A DNA stretch of 64,000 bases from Pterobdella sp. o SKG-2022 (lineage: Eukaryota; Annelida; Clitellata; Hirudinida; Piscicolidae). Where the stretch lies: the NCBI GenBank assembly GCA_964035795.1, contig OZ038326.1:8959700-9023699 (forward strand), in the 5' to 3' direction. Positions 50,755 to 61,039 of this stretch are shown here, one piece after another. The translations under genes were made by a program, and so were the position numbers. The number at the start of each line of letters is the position of its first letter. Position 1 is the stretch's first letter. The notes under the pieces are model-generated. The model saw nothing but the letters and a program-made list of their open reading frames with translations. It was not told the origin of the DNA and searched no databases.

Positions 50755-51763
50755 AATTATTATTATTAGGGCTGGTGACTGATGTCACCTCACTCCTCTT
50801 GGAGGAACCCCTCTCTTGACATCTTCAACTGCTTCCTGTCATTTGCCACAGCCATTCAGTTGACTCCATAGTATTTTTTTCAGAGAATCAACCCATCTTT
50901 TTTTTGGTCTGGCTCTTCTTTTGTTTCCACGTGGATACCAACGAGTCACTGAGTGTCCAGCGGTTATCCGTGAATCTTGCCAAATGCCCCGCCCACCGGT
51001 GTAGGTTATCTCTGACAGTATCTTTAACGTCGCGAATATTTGTTTTAGTTCGAATCCAGTTATAAGCATTTTTATCAAGTAATGTTATTCCTAGAAATGC
51101 TCGCTCCATTTTTCTCTGGAATACGCAGAGTGCTTCTAGTTTGGTGTCACTCAACGACCATGTCTGGCAACCGTAGGTCATAGTAGGTAGAATGATTTCA
51201 TCAAAAATCCTTTTCTTTGTTTCTGGTTTAACCTTTTTATTCACCAGTATATTTTTGAAACGACCAAAAGCTGACTAGCCCAAACCTATTCTTTTATGTA
51301 ATTCTATTGTTTGCTCATGATTGTTTGGCCCAGATATATGTATTTTTTTGTATTTTCAATTTCTTTATTGTTAATTTTTATTGTGTTTATATTTTCAGTG
51401 AATTCATTGCACGTTATTTATGTTTTGTGTGTGTTAATGTTTAGACCCATTTTATTGCTTTTTTCACTGATGTCTTCTAGCATGCTTTGGAGTTCGTTGG
51501 CGGAATGTGAGAAGAAAATAAGATCGTCTGCATACAGAAAATGGAAAAGATATTCACCATCAATATTAATACCTTTATCACCCCATTCTATTTTATTAAT
51601 CACTTCATTATTTAAAGCTGTGTTGAACAGTATCGCCTTGCCGTACGCCTCTTCAAAGCCTAAAGCATTTACTGTCTATTTCGGTTCTGACAACAGATTT
51701 TGTATTACTGTAGAGATGTTTTATAAGGTTTATTACATATTCACAAAATTTGCACATTGTTAA
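50755..51763 (-). pseudogene. LINE 3' half (RT end and C-terminus)
   Basis: From 51763 on the minus strand: RGVRQGDTV (RT block), then frame 51603-51418 (KIEWGDKGINIDGEYLFHFL and YADDLIFFSHSANELQSML, with YADD), 51244-50888 (PETKKRIFDEIILPTMTYGC, MERAFLGITLLDKNAYNWIR, RWAGHLARFTDNRWTL) and a frame-shifted end at 51078-50839 (KKRWVDSLKKILWSQLNG). The 3' tail is an AAT triplet run near 50757. It is 5'-truncated, as usual. Confidence 0.8.
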
Positions 51764-51779
51764 TAATAGGGATGTGCTC

Positions 51780-51945
51780 GAGGAGGGCTCGTGTCTGGTA
51801 ATCGTTTTTATCTTAAATCTTTTCCCTATTCTATTTTTCTTAGAAATTTAGAAACCTACCTTTTCAAGCAGTTCATAGCAGAGCGCCTTTGGACGATGCG
51901 CACAAGGCGCTATAAAAATAACTAATTATTATTATTATTACGACA
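51780..51945 (+). pseudogene. CR1/L2-like LINE 3' end
   Basis: Encodes IFLRNLETYLFKQFIAERLW and then the 3' UTR text GCGCACAAGGCGCTATAAAA, ending in ATT triplets (51930-51942). It is the same family end as the minus-strand element whose tail is at 37166: both have FKQFIAERL and a GCGC stem before the triplet tail. Confidence 0.8.
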
Positions 51946-53285
51946 GGCACTTTGCGATCTCGCAAAAAGTATTGAATAGCTTTAGGCAAAAATCATAGAA
52001 CTCCAAAAAAATTTTGAAAATACTGAAATAATCATTTTTAGAAGTTTTATGAAAAAAACTAACATTTATCAACTAACAAAGCTTTTTGTACAATCCATGA
52101 ATATTTAAACATTATGATACATGAATATTTTCAAGAAAAAAAATTAATATTTTTAAAAGTCTATGATTGGTCTAAATTAAATCAGCTTTGTGCTCCTTGA
52201 ACTTTTTTGTTTTTATGTACATGCGCAAACCAAGATTTTAAAGTAAAAAATCTTTATTTTCGAAAATTTTTTCAGATTTCAAAACACTGAAAAATTGTTT
52301 ATATTTTTTGGATTAAAAAATTGAACTTTATTTTTTAAATTACAAATTTTAAATGCGCTTTGGCTGATGAAATTTTTTACCGACATGCGCAAACCAAAAT
52401 GTTGTGCAGCTGGTTCTCTAGTCATGCCAAGCGGTAACTTCATATTAACATATTTGATGAGTAAACGAAAAGTCACAACTAATCAAATATTTTGTGAAAT
52501 TGTTGCTGATGTGTAATAAACACTATAAAAATAACTTTTGCATAAATTATTATTTTCAGCCAATTAGGGTTTTGGTCTAAACTCACTTTCAGTAATGAAC
52601 GCATTTTACTTACGTTTTGCATTTTCTTCCTTGGCGTCAATGGCTCTGGGTGCTGAATGTGTGCATACTCTTTACAAGCCCTTGCAAGTTTGTGTTTTTA
52701 TTAGCAATCGTTTTTTAACATGCTTTATTCCCAAGATTTTTTTTACAGGGTTTAGAGTTACAGATAAAAGGAGAGAAAGAAAAATTAAAAAACTGACTTG
52801 TACTATATTAGAATTAACTGAACGATTATTATTTTTTTTGAATTTATTTTAGAACAAAAATACCGTATAATAAACCAGAAAAAAATGCATGGTACAAAAG
52901 TTGAAAATTAATGGAACCTTTGGAATTGTTTTTAATAGCGCCTCAAAAGAAAGTGTTGACATGATTTCACAATGTGGAAATTAAAATTGTATAACTTCAT
53001 GGATGTTGTATAAAAATAAAGTTTTTCAAAATGTGGCTAATTATAATTGGGGCATCTTATATACTATAAATAAATCCTTTTTGAGAGAAAAAGCTTCAGC
53101 TTTGGATCCTATCAACAATAGTTCAATGTTTTTTTTATAGGGTAATCTGTGGGTTTATAATAAAAAAATTGTAAAGTTAAATATTTTTTATGACCAGTAC
53201 TTTCATTGCAACATTGAAAAAAATATGAATAAATAAGTAATAAACATGATTTTTATATTTAAACAAAGTGTATTCATGTGAAAAA
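51946..53285. other. Non-coding
   Basis: AT-rich, no gene found. A 15-base direct repeat (ACATGCGCAAACCAA) occurs at 52219 and 52383. It lies downstream of the GT13 gene stop. Confidence 0.5.
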
Positions 53286-53436
53286 TTATTCAAGTGACCT
53301 TAAAATCCCTTTCCTCATGTATGGACTCCCAATTGATGACATTTGTTTGTAGTTGAAACACTTGGCAATCCTCATGCCTAACTTTATGTCATTTTTGTCT
53401 TCCTGCTCATAATAAATGCTGTATCTTTCAATCATT
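53286..53436 (-). CDS. GT13-like exon i (last)
   Basis: MIERYSIYYEQEDKNDIKLG, RIAKCFNYKQMSSIGSPYMR, then KGILRSLE and TAA. It matches the C-terminal AKC...R.G layout of POMGNT1-type enzymes. Confidence 0.75.
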
Positions 53437-56400
53437 CTGAAATAATGATTTCAAATGAATAAATAGATAATCAACTAAAGTTAAAAATATCAAACGTTTC
53501 GGAATTTTTAATAGCAGGAGGGTTGCCTTCTTTCAAGCACTTTTCCACATCATACTGGGGCAATTGTTTGCTGTTGAGAATGAGGTTTTTAATGTGCCTT
53601 TCATAATAGTGTACCAAAACCATCTTTCCTGACTCGATTTTTACTCCGCAATCTCTGAAAATCAATAGTATCGCTCAAAATACCAAGGACCGTTGAAACC
53701 ATGTTCAAAAATTTTATAAGTAACTAACTCATTAACGAAAGTGTTTTTGTTGGAAAAAAGTTCGTTTGCAAATTTTTCTTTAGGGTCATGAGGCAGATGA
53801 TACGACCTGGAAAGACTTGGAAATAGGAATTCTTTATCTTCTACGTCTGATATGTTCCATCCCATCCAAGAACTGTAAAATATAACCAAAGAACTGTCAT
53901 ATGTCACACCAAGGTTATTTATCGCGATCATTTTTCGACTATTCAATTGCGCGATAACTAGTAAAAACTACTTTTGGGTTGTCTTTGATTAAATTCAATT
54001 AATAATTAAAGTGACCTTCAGGAGTTTCTGGAATACTAAGTGTTTTTGAAATATGAATGCAAAATAACTAAATGCAATAAAATATAATGCAAGTTTTGAA
54101 AGTTATGAACATTGTGACAAGGCAGTTATAGCTGAATATAATAAAATGGAAAACTGGGGTTTTATGAAGAGCAGGTCAATTAGAACAAAAACAAGCGTAA
54201 TAATATTTATAGAAATGAAATTTGGAAAACTGAGTTTATTTGATAGATGTATTACTTATAATTACATTTGGGATGAAAAAATATATAGAAGTAAGAGTTC
54301 AAATAAAAATTTTGATTTATCTGATGTTAATTTTAGACAAAATTTAAACAATTAACTTCATTGATTTATCTCTAATGGCACTTTCATATCTTCAAAAAAC
54401 AACATCTAGCGCTTTTTTTCGTCGTTGCATAGGATACATTTTTTTATGTTAATTAATTAATAGTATTGTTTTCATCTTCTTTTTGGCATTTCCATCCAAG
54501 TCATGTCAGCCTTTATGAGTACACGAATGACATGAAGTGGTTATATTTGTATTGTTTGCAAGAAATCTAAAATCCATCCTTAACGACAAATGGCAGAAGA
54601 AAAACAAACAAAATCCAAAAGGAATGCAAAGAGCATTTTGACGTCTGCATTGATGACGTGAAATACCTTGACACCGATTTACCTGCTTCTTTCACATGTA
54701 CTAGCGCCCTGTGAAACCATTCAATTGCGCAACCGAAACCCCAGAAAGGGGCGTTCAAATGGTCGATTAACTTACTTACTTGCTTGCATCTGCTAGACGC
54801 CAGCCCGCATTTCACGAGTTCTAGACTTCGAGCGCTCGCGGTTTAGCATTGCAGTACTGAGTTTTTGTACTGTACTATAGCCTGTTTCATTGGGCAGCGT
54901 ATCGAAGAGTTGTTCTTTTCCTTCTTCTGTTGGTTCTACTTTTGGTGGTTTCAAAAGCACGAATTTGAAGGCGATTTTTCCATCATGTCGCTTGCAATGG
55001 CAAGTCAACCTCATTCTTCTCTCTCTGATGGTAACTTTTGGGAGGTATCTGCAAAGATTTTGGTTGGTGACATGATCTCTCTAAGAAATGTTCAAGGCAG
55101 ATCATAAAAGTCTGGTGTAGGTGCCATCGATAAATCAGTTGTCGTTTCATTACCAAAGACTCACAGCCATAAGGCAGCACACTTTCAACTGCCGACTCAA
55201 ACAACATTAGTTTAAGGTTTCTGTTCGAGTTGGATTTCTAAATTTTCTGCAGTTTATTGTAGGCCTGAGGTTTTCTGACATTGAAGTCCTTTAGTGTCGA
55301 ATCAATCCAAAAGCCGAGATATTTGAAATCATCAACGTTTTTGATTTGAAATTCATTCAACAAGTTGATTCCGACAATTGGATTGATCGTAAAAATCATT
55401 TCAGTTTTGGTGGCGTTCAGATGTAGGCCAACATTCCCAGCTTCAACATCCACACCAGAAAGCAAACTTTGTGCTTCTTGCCTAGGTTCAAAGTAAGTCC
55501 AAAGTCATCTGCAAAAAACAGGTCACTCATTCCAACAAGAAGTCTTTTGCTTCTACGACTGGTTAGGCTGAATTCAAGGTAGTTTGAACTGGTATAAGGT
55601 TGCTGATTGCGCATGATTCATGAATAGATCGTTTGCGAATCCAAATAGAGGTGCTTCAATGATATTTTATGATTTCCAGGGGATGCGTTACCGAGAGTCA
55701 TTCTTGATCCGGCTTCAAGGATCTCTTCCATTGTAAAAGCACATGTTCTCAGTTGCTTCCATACTGGTTTAAATGAAGAATTTGCATCGTTGAGTGGCAT
55801 CAAAACTGTTGTTGTGATCACACAGATCTTTTCTTTAAAAAAAAAGTGAGAATTCTTTTTGCAAGTCTTTGTTATGTCTCATTAATTCCCAATCATATCA
55901 GATTTGTTCTTGTGTTTTCTTCAAACGTAGAATTTCGCTCTTAGCATATGGTGATGTGAGCGAAAGCTGGCAAATGAATTGCAAGCAAAAAAAATTTAAC
56001 TGAATTAGTCTATTTATTATTGACGAGGAAAAAATTCACTACAGATTTCGTATTTTTCATGTCAGAGATGTATGCCCAGTTTTCCTTTTCTGGAATTTAG
56101 TGTTTGCAATTTGCATTTTACACTTCTGGGAAAAGTTGAAAAGCAACTGCCAATTGGTATTTGTGTTTTCGTGATAGGTGAATTTTCTATCATCTTTACC
56201 AATATGTTCCTTGAAGTTTCTAAATACTATAAAGATATTATGTTCTGTTTGACATCGATTTATTACATTGAAGAAACCAGACTGTTGACAATTTCATGGA
56301 AAAACAAACTATGTGCCGCATCGAAGCCTAGCTTCAAGACCGATAGCACAAGACACTATCATCCATGTCACAAAAATCTAGTTAGTTATAATTGCCGGAC

Positions 56401-59400
56401 ATTACTTAAGCTATTACGTTTTAACTATTTTTTACTTTGTACCCCTTTATGTTATATAGTTAAACTTGTAGTATATATTGTTAGGTTAGTTACAATTATC
56501 TTTCGCTTTTATATTAAGTTTTTTATAATTGTTTTCCGGTAATTAAAATGTTCTAGAATTTTCGAAATTAGTGGTATATAAGGGATGTAAGTTTGTGAGG
56601 TTGCATTCATGTGGATCGTTTTGATATTGATATTGTTGGATTAGCCATGGTTGCTTGCTTTTGTACTTTGAACCTCTTCATGTTATATAGTTAAACGTGT
56701 AGTATATATTGCTGGGTTAGTTACAATTATCTTTCGCTTTTATATTTTTAGGTTTGTTATTATTGCTTTTCGGTAATTAAAATGTTCTAGAATTTCCTTC
56801 TCACTGAATAAAATACAAAAGCAGCCCTGAGAGCAATCACAACCTATTAGACATCAACATTTAACACTCCCACTCAAAAACAAAAATACTCTTTTCAAGT
56901 TCACTTCAAACTTCATGCTTCCCAACTAAACCAAAAAGCCTCTCTCCTTACCCACCCTCTCACCACAAAGAAGCTCACACCAGATACAAAAAAATCCAAA
57001 TTCAACAACATAAACTACACAATAAACATACCCACCAATCAGAACGCCACTCAAACTCAAATAAAAAATAACATGAAAACAATACACAAAAAAATAACAA
57101 CCAACAACTAGATCCTCCACAAACAACTCAAACACATACATCAAGTAGAAACCACTCTAGATCACCTCACAAGAAACATTCTCGCTCAAGCCAGAACAAA
57201 AAAATCACCATTTTTTTTTACCTCAACATCATCCCATACCTCATCTTCATGTCCATTTTGCCACACTCAGTTATTCATTTGCTCCAACATCAACACCACA
57301 CTGGCTTTTGAGAGTTTGTGGACCGACCCTATGAGAGCAGCTGAGCTCCTTGAAAAAAAAAGTCGATAAGAACCTGAGACACCCACTCAAGCTTAGAGTG
57401 CCTAAATAAAAAAAACAAAAATTGAAAGCAAAAATTTGTTTGCCACAGCCTGGAGTGAAAAAATCCAGACTCTTAAAAAAGCAAACTTCTCAGGTTATTT
57501 ATGTAAGCTCAATGAAGTTATCTCAGAAACATTGGAGGTGCTAGCTTTTAATGTAGTACGCAGCGATTTTGAAAAATATCACTTTATAAAGAGATTTAAA
57601 AAAGTTTACCGGCGATAAAGCAGCAGCTAATCAAACATGAATCCATATATATTTAAATAATATGTACTCACTGATGGGCGCAGCACTTGGCCAAGTGATC
57701 GAGAATGTGGTTCATGTAGAAAAGTCTTTTCATCAAAAAGGCTGAACCAGGAATCATTGCATTACTTCTGTACCACACACTCGGTATGCTCTCAGCACTC
57801 CCTTTGTAATTATTTTGCACCATCATACACTCCAAAACACCAAAATTAGACTACTTAAGTTATACGCTTCCCGGTCTCGAAATGTTTAATGTGTCGTTTG
57901 TAAACTTGAAGAAATTAGTGTCACTTTGTGTATTTTTACAATGAAAAAATATTCAAAATAAAACTCACCATAAGGGTTCCATGTTGAAATGCCCACGAGA
58001 GAGTTGTCAATGTAGTAGTTGGTGTCGGTGCATCGAGCTAGGAAGGAAAGGAAATCAGCTGTGGGAACCTCTTTTTCTCCCAAGAAAATCATATGGTTCT
58101 GTCACGAATAATTTCTAAATTCAGTTAATAAAAAAAAACTTATACCAATTCGAAAAAAAATTTTAATTAAAAAACTAAACACTTTCATGTTTCATTGTTA
58201 GTTATTCATCGCAAAATTCAAATGCCATAAAGTTTATTTCACTATAGTCTCATTCGCGAATGGGTTATTTCGTAGTTTGGCCTGTATTCATGGTGGGTGA
58301 AGTCGGAGTGGAGAGTGTAGTCGGAGTGAAAAAGTCCTTCCAAAAGAGACGTTGAAAAGTATCAGAAAGAAAAAAATGTTTTTTAAATTGTAACTTTGTT
58401 TTCAAAGATGCCTTTGACTCTGGTACCACAAGTAGTAGTAGTATTGCATCCGATCTTTAGTTCCGTGACATGACGTAATTTCTTCTCCGTATTTGCCTAT
58501 TTGTTATAGTAGTACGTAATTCGTTAGCAGTCAGCCCCGGGTCTTTTTGAAGTACATCTTTGAGTGTTATATTCTGGCGTTCTTTTCTTCGAGCGCCATC
58601 CGGTGACCAGAACAACAGAATTTTTGCAGGCTTGTCGTAGCGAGCTGAATGTCTAGAAAGCGCTGACCATGATTAAAAGGAAACAACTTTGGAGTTTGAC
58701 AGTATAGCTGGGCATTTGTTAGGCGGTCCTTCCAGGAAACATTTTTGACTGGAGCATGCGAGTGTAGGTGCCATCAACTTCCTTCACTGCAGTATTGGTT
58801 ATTACCCAGGATTCACACCCATATAGCAGTATGGACTCTACAGTAGATTCGAAAATCCTAACTTTCGTTTTTTTTGGTAATGTGAGTTCCAGTTTTTTAC
58901 TAGGAAGTTGAGAGCGTCCCATGATTGTACGATTTGGGTGTTGATATCTCGTAAAAAGTTAGTGTAGCCTTCCAAATTTAAGAAAATCATCAACCTTTTC
59001 TATTTTGTCACCATTCATAGTCTACAGACGAATTGAAATTCATTGTTTTGGCCTTGCTTGCATTGAGGAAGAGACCTATATTTTGAGTTGCAGTCTCAGT
59101 TTTGTGAAGAAGAGACTCAGCTTTGTTGATCATCTTCCATCAAAGCGATATAGCCGGCAAATGCAAGTTCGGCAGGTATCTTAAGAGGGACTCTGTGACT
59201 TCCTCTTTCCTAAAAAGTCAATCTATCACATAAAAAATTGAGGTGCTGAGAGTATAATCCAAGGAAACGATGAAAAGAAACGGGGTGGTGGGCTCCTTTG
59301 TAAAACTCCAATATCAAGCTAGAAAATTTCAGTATTGCCTTCAGAGCGGAGGTGTTTTCATACATCACTCATATTGCATTAAAGATTTCATGAGGGAATT

Positions 59401-61039
59401 CCATATGCGGCAAGGATTTGAGCGTTTTAGACCGGTCTATCAAGTCAAATGCTTTTTTACAATCGATGTAAGTTATCACACAGATTCATTCTTGTAGTTG
59501 TGTAATTTTTCTATGATTCTTCTGTGTTAAAATATGAGACGAGATGGATCTTCCAGGGTGGAAAAAATTTTGATTGCGGGCAAAGTTGGGCTTGTCGATG
59601 GCAGGGCGGATTCTGTTTAGTATAAGCCGGTTGTAGATTTTAGAGGCTATTTGGCTGACTTATGGCCCGGTAGTTGGTACAACGAGTTAAGTCTCCTTTC
59701 TAAAGCACAAAAACAATACCAAATATACCCTATTCATTGGAAAGCACACCGTTAAAGGTTTCGATGCAAAACCTTTTCAGGTAGTTTCGGGTTTTCTCGA
59801 GCTTCCAGACTTCTAGTGTAAGACCGTCAAGATCAGGGGCTTTATTAGGTTTTACTGCCTCGAGAGAATCTGTGATTTACTTCTCACTAAATTCGAAAGT
59901 ACTAATTTTTGGGCTAATGTTAAACAACTTGACGCAGTCAAACTGATATTGATCATTGTTTTTGTCAACAAGAAGAAGGTTTTAAAAGTGGTCTTCTTAG
60001 CTTTTTCACCCTCATTAGTGAAGATTGTTTCACTCGAAAAATAATAATGGTCATCAACACACCTATGTTCCAATTCCTGAAGGATTCGAAAAAGAACCAC
60101 GTGGAAATCCTGAGAACGCCTGGAATCTAATAAAGGAATTGTCAAGAAAGAAAATCTGTCACTTTTATTAAAAAAAATCGTTTCAAAATTTGGAAATCTA
60201 GTACGACAAGAGTTGCAACATGAAACAGCCTGAAGAAGCAACGAAAAATGCAGCTCCACATTTGCATGCCGGTTCTGCTTTGAAAACTAAGCTTAAACAT
60301 ATTAGGGAAGCATTTGCAACTAATATTGAGCCTCCAAAAAATTTTTTGCCTATATTTTTGTTCTAATGAATATATTTAATAAATTTTCTCTTTGTAAACT
60401 TAGTTAGCTTAATAAGAATTTCATAAAATTTCATGTCGGAATTTACCTCATTTTTGTACAAATTCCAGCCTCTTTTAAACGCCTCTCGATAAAAGTCTGC
60501 CAATTTATCGAAGATTTGATGAAAATTGAAACACTATTTATTCACCCAAACTCTTCTGCCCTCTATATACCATGTTGTTAGTTGAATAGAAAACGAACCG
60601 TTATAGTTGGTGTCAGAACGGAATATGGAGTGTGATCGGATGCCGTAGATTTGGGCAAGGTCGCTGTACAAGGAGTGCATGCTGTTGTGAATCACCTGCT
60701 TAAAAAAATCTATTCCAGTTTTCTATAACTTGAACAAGAATTAATTTTACTTAAATAAATTTATACACAAACATCAATCAAATCTAAACGGATTCCCGGG
60801 TTCTTCAGAAGACCTTCTATTTGCAGCTGAAAATCTTTGTACTCAGATCCTGTAAGTTTCTTTCGTTTTTAAATGACAAATATTCATTTTTTGAAATAAC
60901 TCAAAAGCGAAAAGAAGAAATCGAACCAGGAATGAGTATGATGGGAGTGCGATAAATGTCATTGTGGGTGATGCTTCTGGCATGCATGAATGATGTCGCC
61001 TCAAAGAACTTTTCCACGTTCTCAGCTGTCGAATTGAAG
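53286..61039 (-). CDS. Glycosyltransferase family 13 protein (POMGNT1/MGAT1-like), 3' nine exons, probably inactive
   Basis: GT13 enzymes add GlcNAc in a beta-1,2 link to mannose in the Golgi. Exons (high to low): 61039-60927, 60849-60767, 60695-60599, 60496-60447, 58098-57969, 57801-57672, 53872-53700, 53652-53496, 53436-53286. All phases match and give about 360 residues, the size of a GT13 catalytic domain. Landmarks in order: TPIILIPG (start of fold), IYGIRSHSIF, NHMIFLGEKEVPTADFLSFL, SLVGISTWNPYG, VWYRSNAMIPGSAFLMKRL, SSWMGWNISD, LFPSLSRSYHLP (POMGNT1-like) and MRIAKCFNY. The acidic metal site of the family (E-D/E-D) reads GEK, and the W-D-x-W catalytic-base site reads WMGW, so activity is doubtful. 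The 5' exons (membrane anchor, stem) were not found. Family assignment is from remembered motif layout. Confidence 0.78.
53496..53652 (-). CDS. GT13-like exon h
   Basis: DCGVKIESGKMVLVHYYERH then QLPQYDVEKCLKEGNPPAIK. Flanked by introns of about 47 and 59 bases; the acceptor TTTTCAGAG is set by phase. Confidence 0.65.
53700..53872 (-). CDS. GT13-like exon g: altered catalytic-base site
   Basis: SWMGWNISDVEDKEFLFPSL then SRSYHLPHDPKEKFANELF. W-D-(D/M)-W of the family is W-M-G-W. Acceptor TTTTACAG is strong; the donor could be at 53700 or nine bases further on. Confidence 0.78.
53880..54766. other. GT13-like intron (first part)
   Basis: Intronic DNA with a plus-strand AT-rich frame at 54146-54355 that has no recognisable similarity. 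It also includes a GC-richer patch (54700-54760) next to the LINE tail. Confidence 0.45.
54767..56350 (-). pseudogene. APE LINE in a GT13-like intron
   Basis: From 56350 on the minus strand: endonuclease scrap (NFKEHIGKDDRKFTYHENTN, FQKRKTGHTSL), broken RT text (MNHAQSAT..., LFFADDFGLTLNLGK near 55540), then AGNVGLHLNATKTEM and NVDDFKYLGFWID (55465-55238), ESAVESVLPYGCESLVM, and the C-terminal MRLTCHCKRHDGKIAFKFVL (55014). The 3' tail is (AAGT)n at 54762-54785. Its wording resembles the LINE at 30869 but with a different tail. Highly broken. Confidence 0.75.
56436..56805. repeat. Direct duplication of a 125-bp block
   Basis: Bases from about 56436 to 56565 recur at about 56662-56805 with roughly ten differences (shared text ATGTTATATAGTTAAAC and TAGTTACAATTATCTTTCGC, then GGTAATTAAAATGTTCTAG). 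Spacing about 230 bp. Non-coding. Confidence 0.8.
56815..57400 (+). pseudogene. Jockey-like LINE C-terminal fragment
   Basis: The same family as 19490-20625, starting inside the same region: ALRAITTY near 56823, FQVHFKLHASQLNQKASLL, then CPFCHTQLFICSN near 57255 and ESLWTDPMRAAELLEKK near 57310. In this copy the zinc-knuckle segment is shortened. It lies in the intron between GT13 exons f and g. Confidence 0.75.
57401..57671. other. Intron end; unassigned short frame
   Basis: A plus-strand frame of 60 codons (57436-57618, AWSEKIQTLKKANFSGYLCK) has protein-like composition but no match I recognise. It lies just inside the GT13-like intron, so it could be a transposon relic. Confidence 0.3.
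57672..57801 (-). CDS. GT13-like exon f
   Basis: SAESIPSVWYRSNAMIPGSA then FLMKRLFYMNHILDHLAKCC. It corresponds to the R-x-x-x-x-P-G-x-x-W region, with W replaced by F. The acceptor TACAAAG was chosen by phase. Donor CATCA|GTGAGT. Confidence 0.8.
57969..58098 (-). CDS. GT13-like exon e: altered metal-binding site
   Basis: NHMIFLGEKEVPTADFLSFL then TNYYIDNSLVGISTWNPY. The aligned position of the E-D-D triplet is G-E-K. WN(D) of GISAWND becomes STWNPYG. Donor TATG|GTGAGT is consensus. Confidence 0.85.
58431..60130 (-). pseudogene. LINE in a GT13-like intron (sister of the LINE at 30869)
   Basis: Nearly parallel to 30869-32450: the same 3' end (CTA-type tail beside 58432), the same SWV-TNTAVKEVDGTYTRML at 58730-58800, the MGRSQLPSKKLELTLPKKT segment at 58922, RT text in pieces up to 59700, and the linker SLTASSCLTLAQKLVLSNL at 59940. 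5'-truncated at about 60130. Frame breaks throughout. It gives a good estimate of the family's divergence when aligned with the other copy. Confidence 0.85.
60447..60496 (-). CDS. GT13-like exon d
   Basis: A 50-base exon: FYREAFKRGWNLYKNE, the helix before the metal-binding motif. Acceptor TTGGCAG, donor GAG|GTAAAT. Phase requires this choice; the longer upstream frame would hit a stop. Confidence 0.7.
60599..60695 (-). CDS. GT13-like exon c
   Basis: VIHNSMHSLYSDLAQIYGIR then SHSIFRSDTNYN. It is more GC-rich than the flanks, and the donor ends with one base of the Asp completed by exon d. Confidence 0.75.
60767..60849 (-). CDS. GT13-like exon b
   Basis: SEYKDFQLQIEGLLKNPGIR then LDLIDVC. 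Matches the helix and second strand that follow the first strand in GT13. Acceptor CTTACAG, donor TGT|GTATAA. Confidence 0.7.
60927..61039 (-). CDS. GT13-like exon a
   Basis: Reads AENVEKFFEATSFMHARSI, then YRTPIILIPG, the first strand of the GT-A fold. Ends phase 1 (donor G|GTTCGA). The acceptor CAAATAAG is the best fit but not strong; a preceding exon is needed. Confidence 0.65.

Noticed and set aside
52279..52476. 65-codon minus-strand frame that looked like a helix-turn-helix scrap
   Set aside because: No second transposase block follows and the pattern is too weak to support.
54146..54355. 69-codon plus-strand frame in a GT13-like intron
   Set aside because: AT-driven composition (Lys, Asn, Ile), no motif, no partner exon.
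56072..56542. 156-codon plus-strand frame with hydrophobic segments
   Set aside because: Its first half is antisense to the LINE endonuclease scrap at 56060-56340 and its second half is the AT-rich duplicated block; not a gene.
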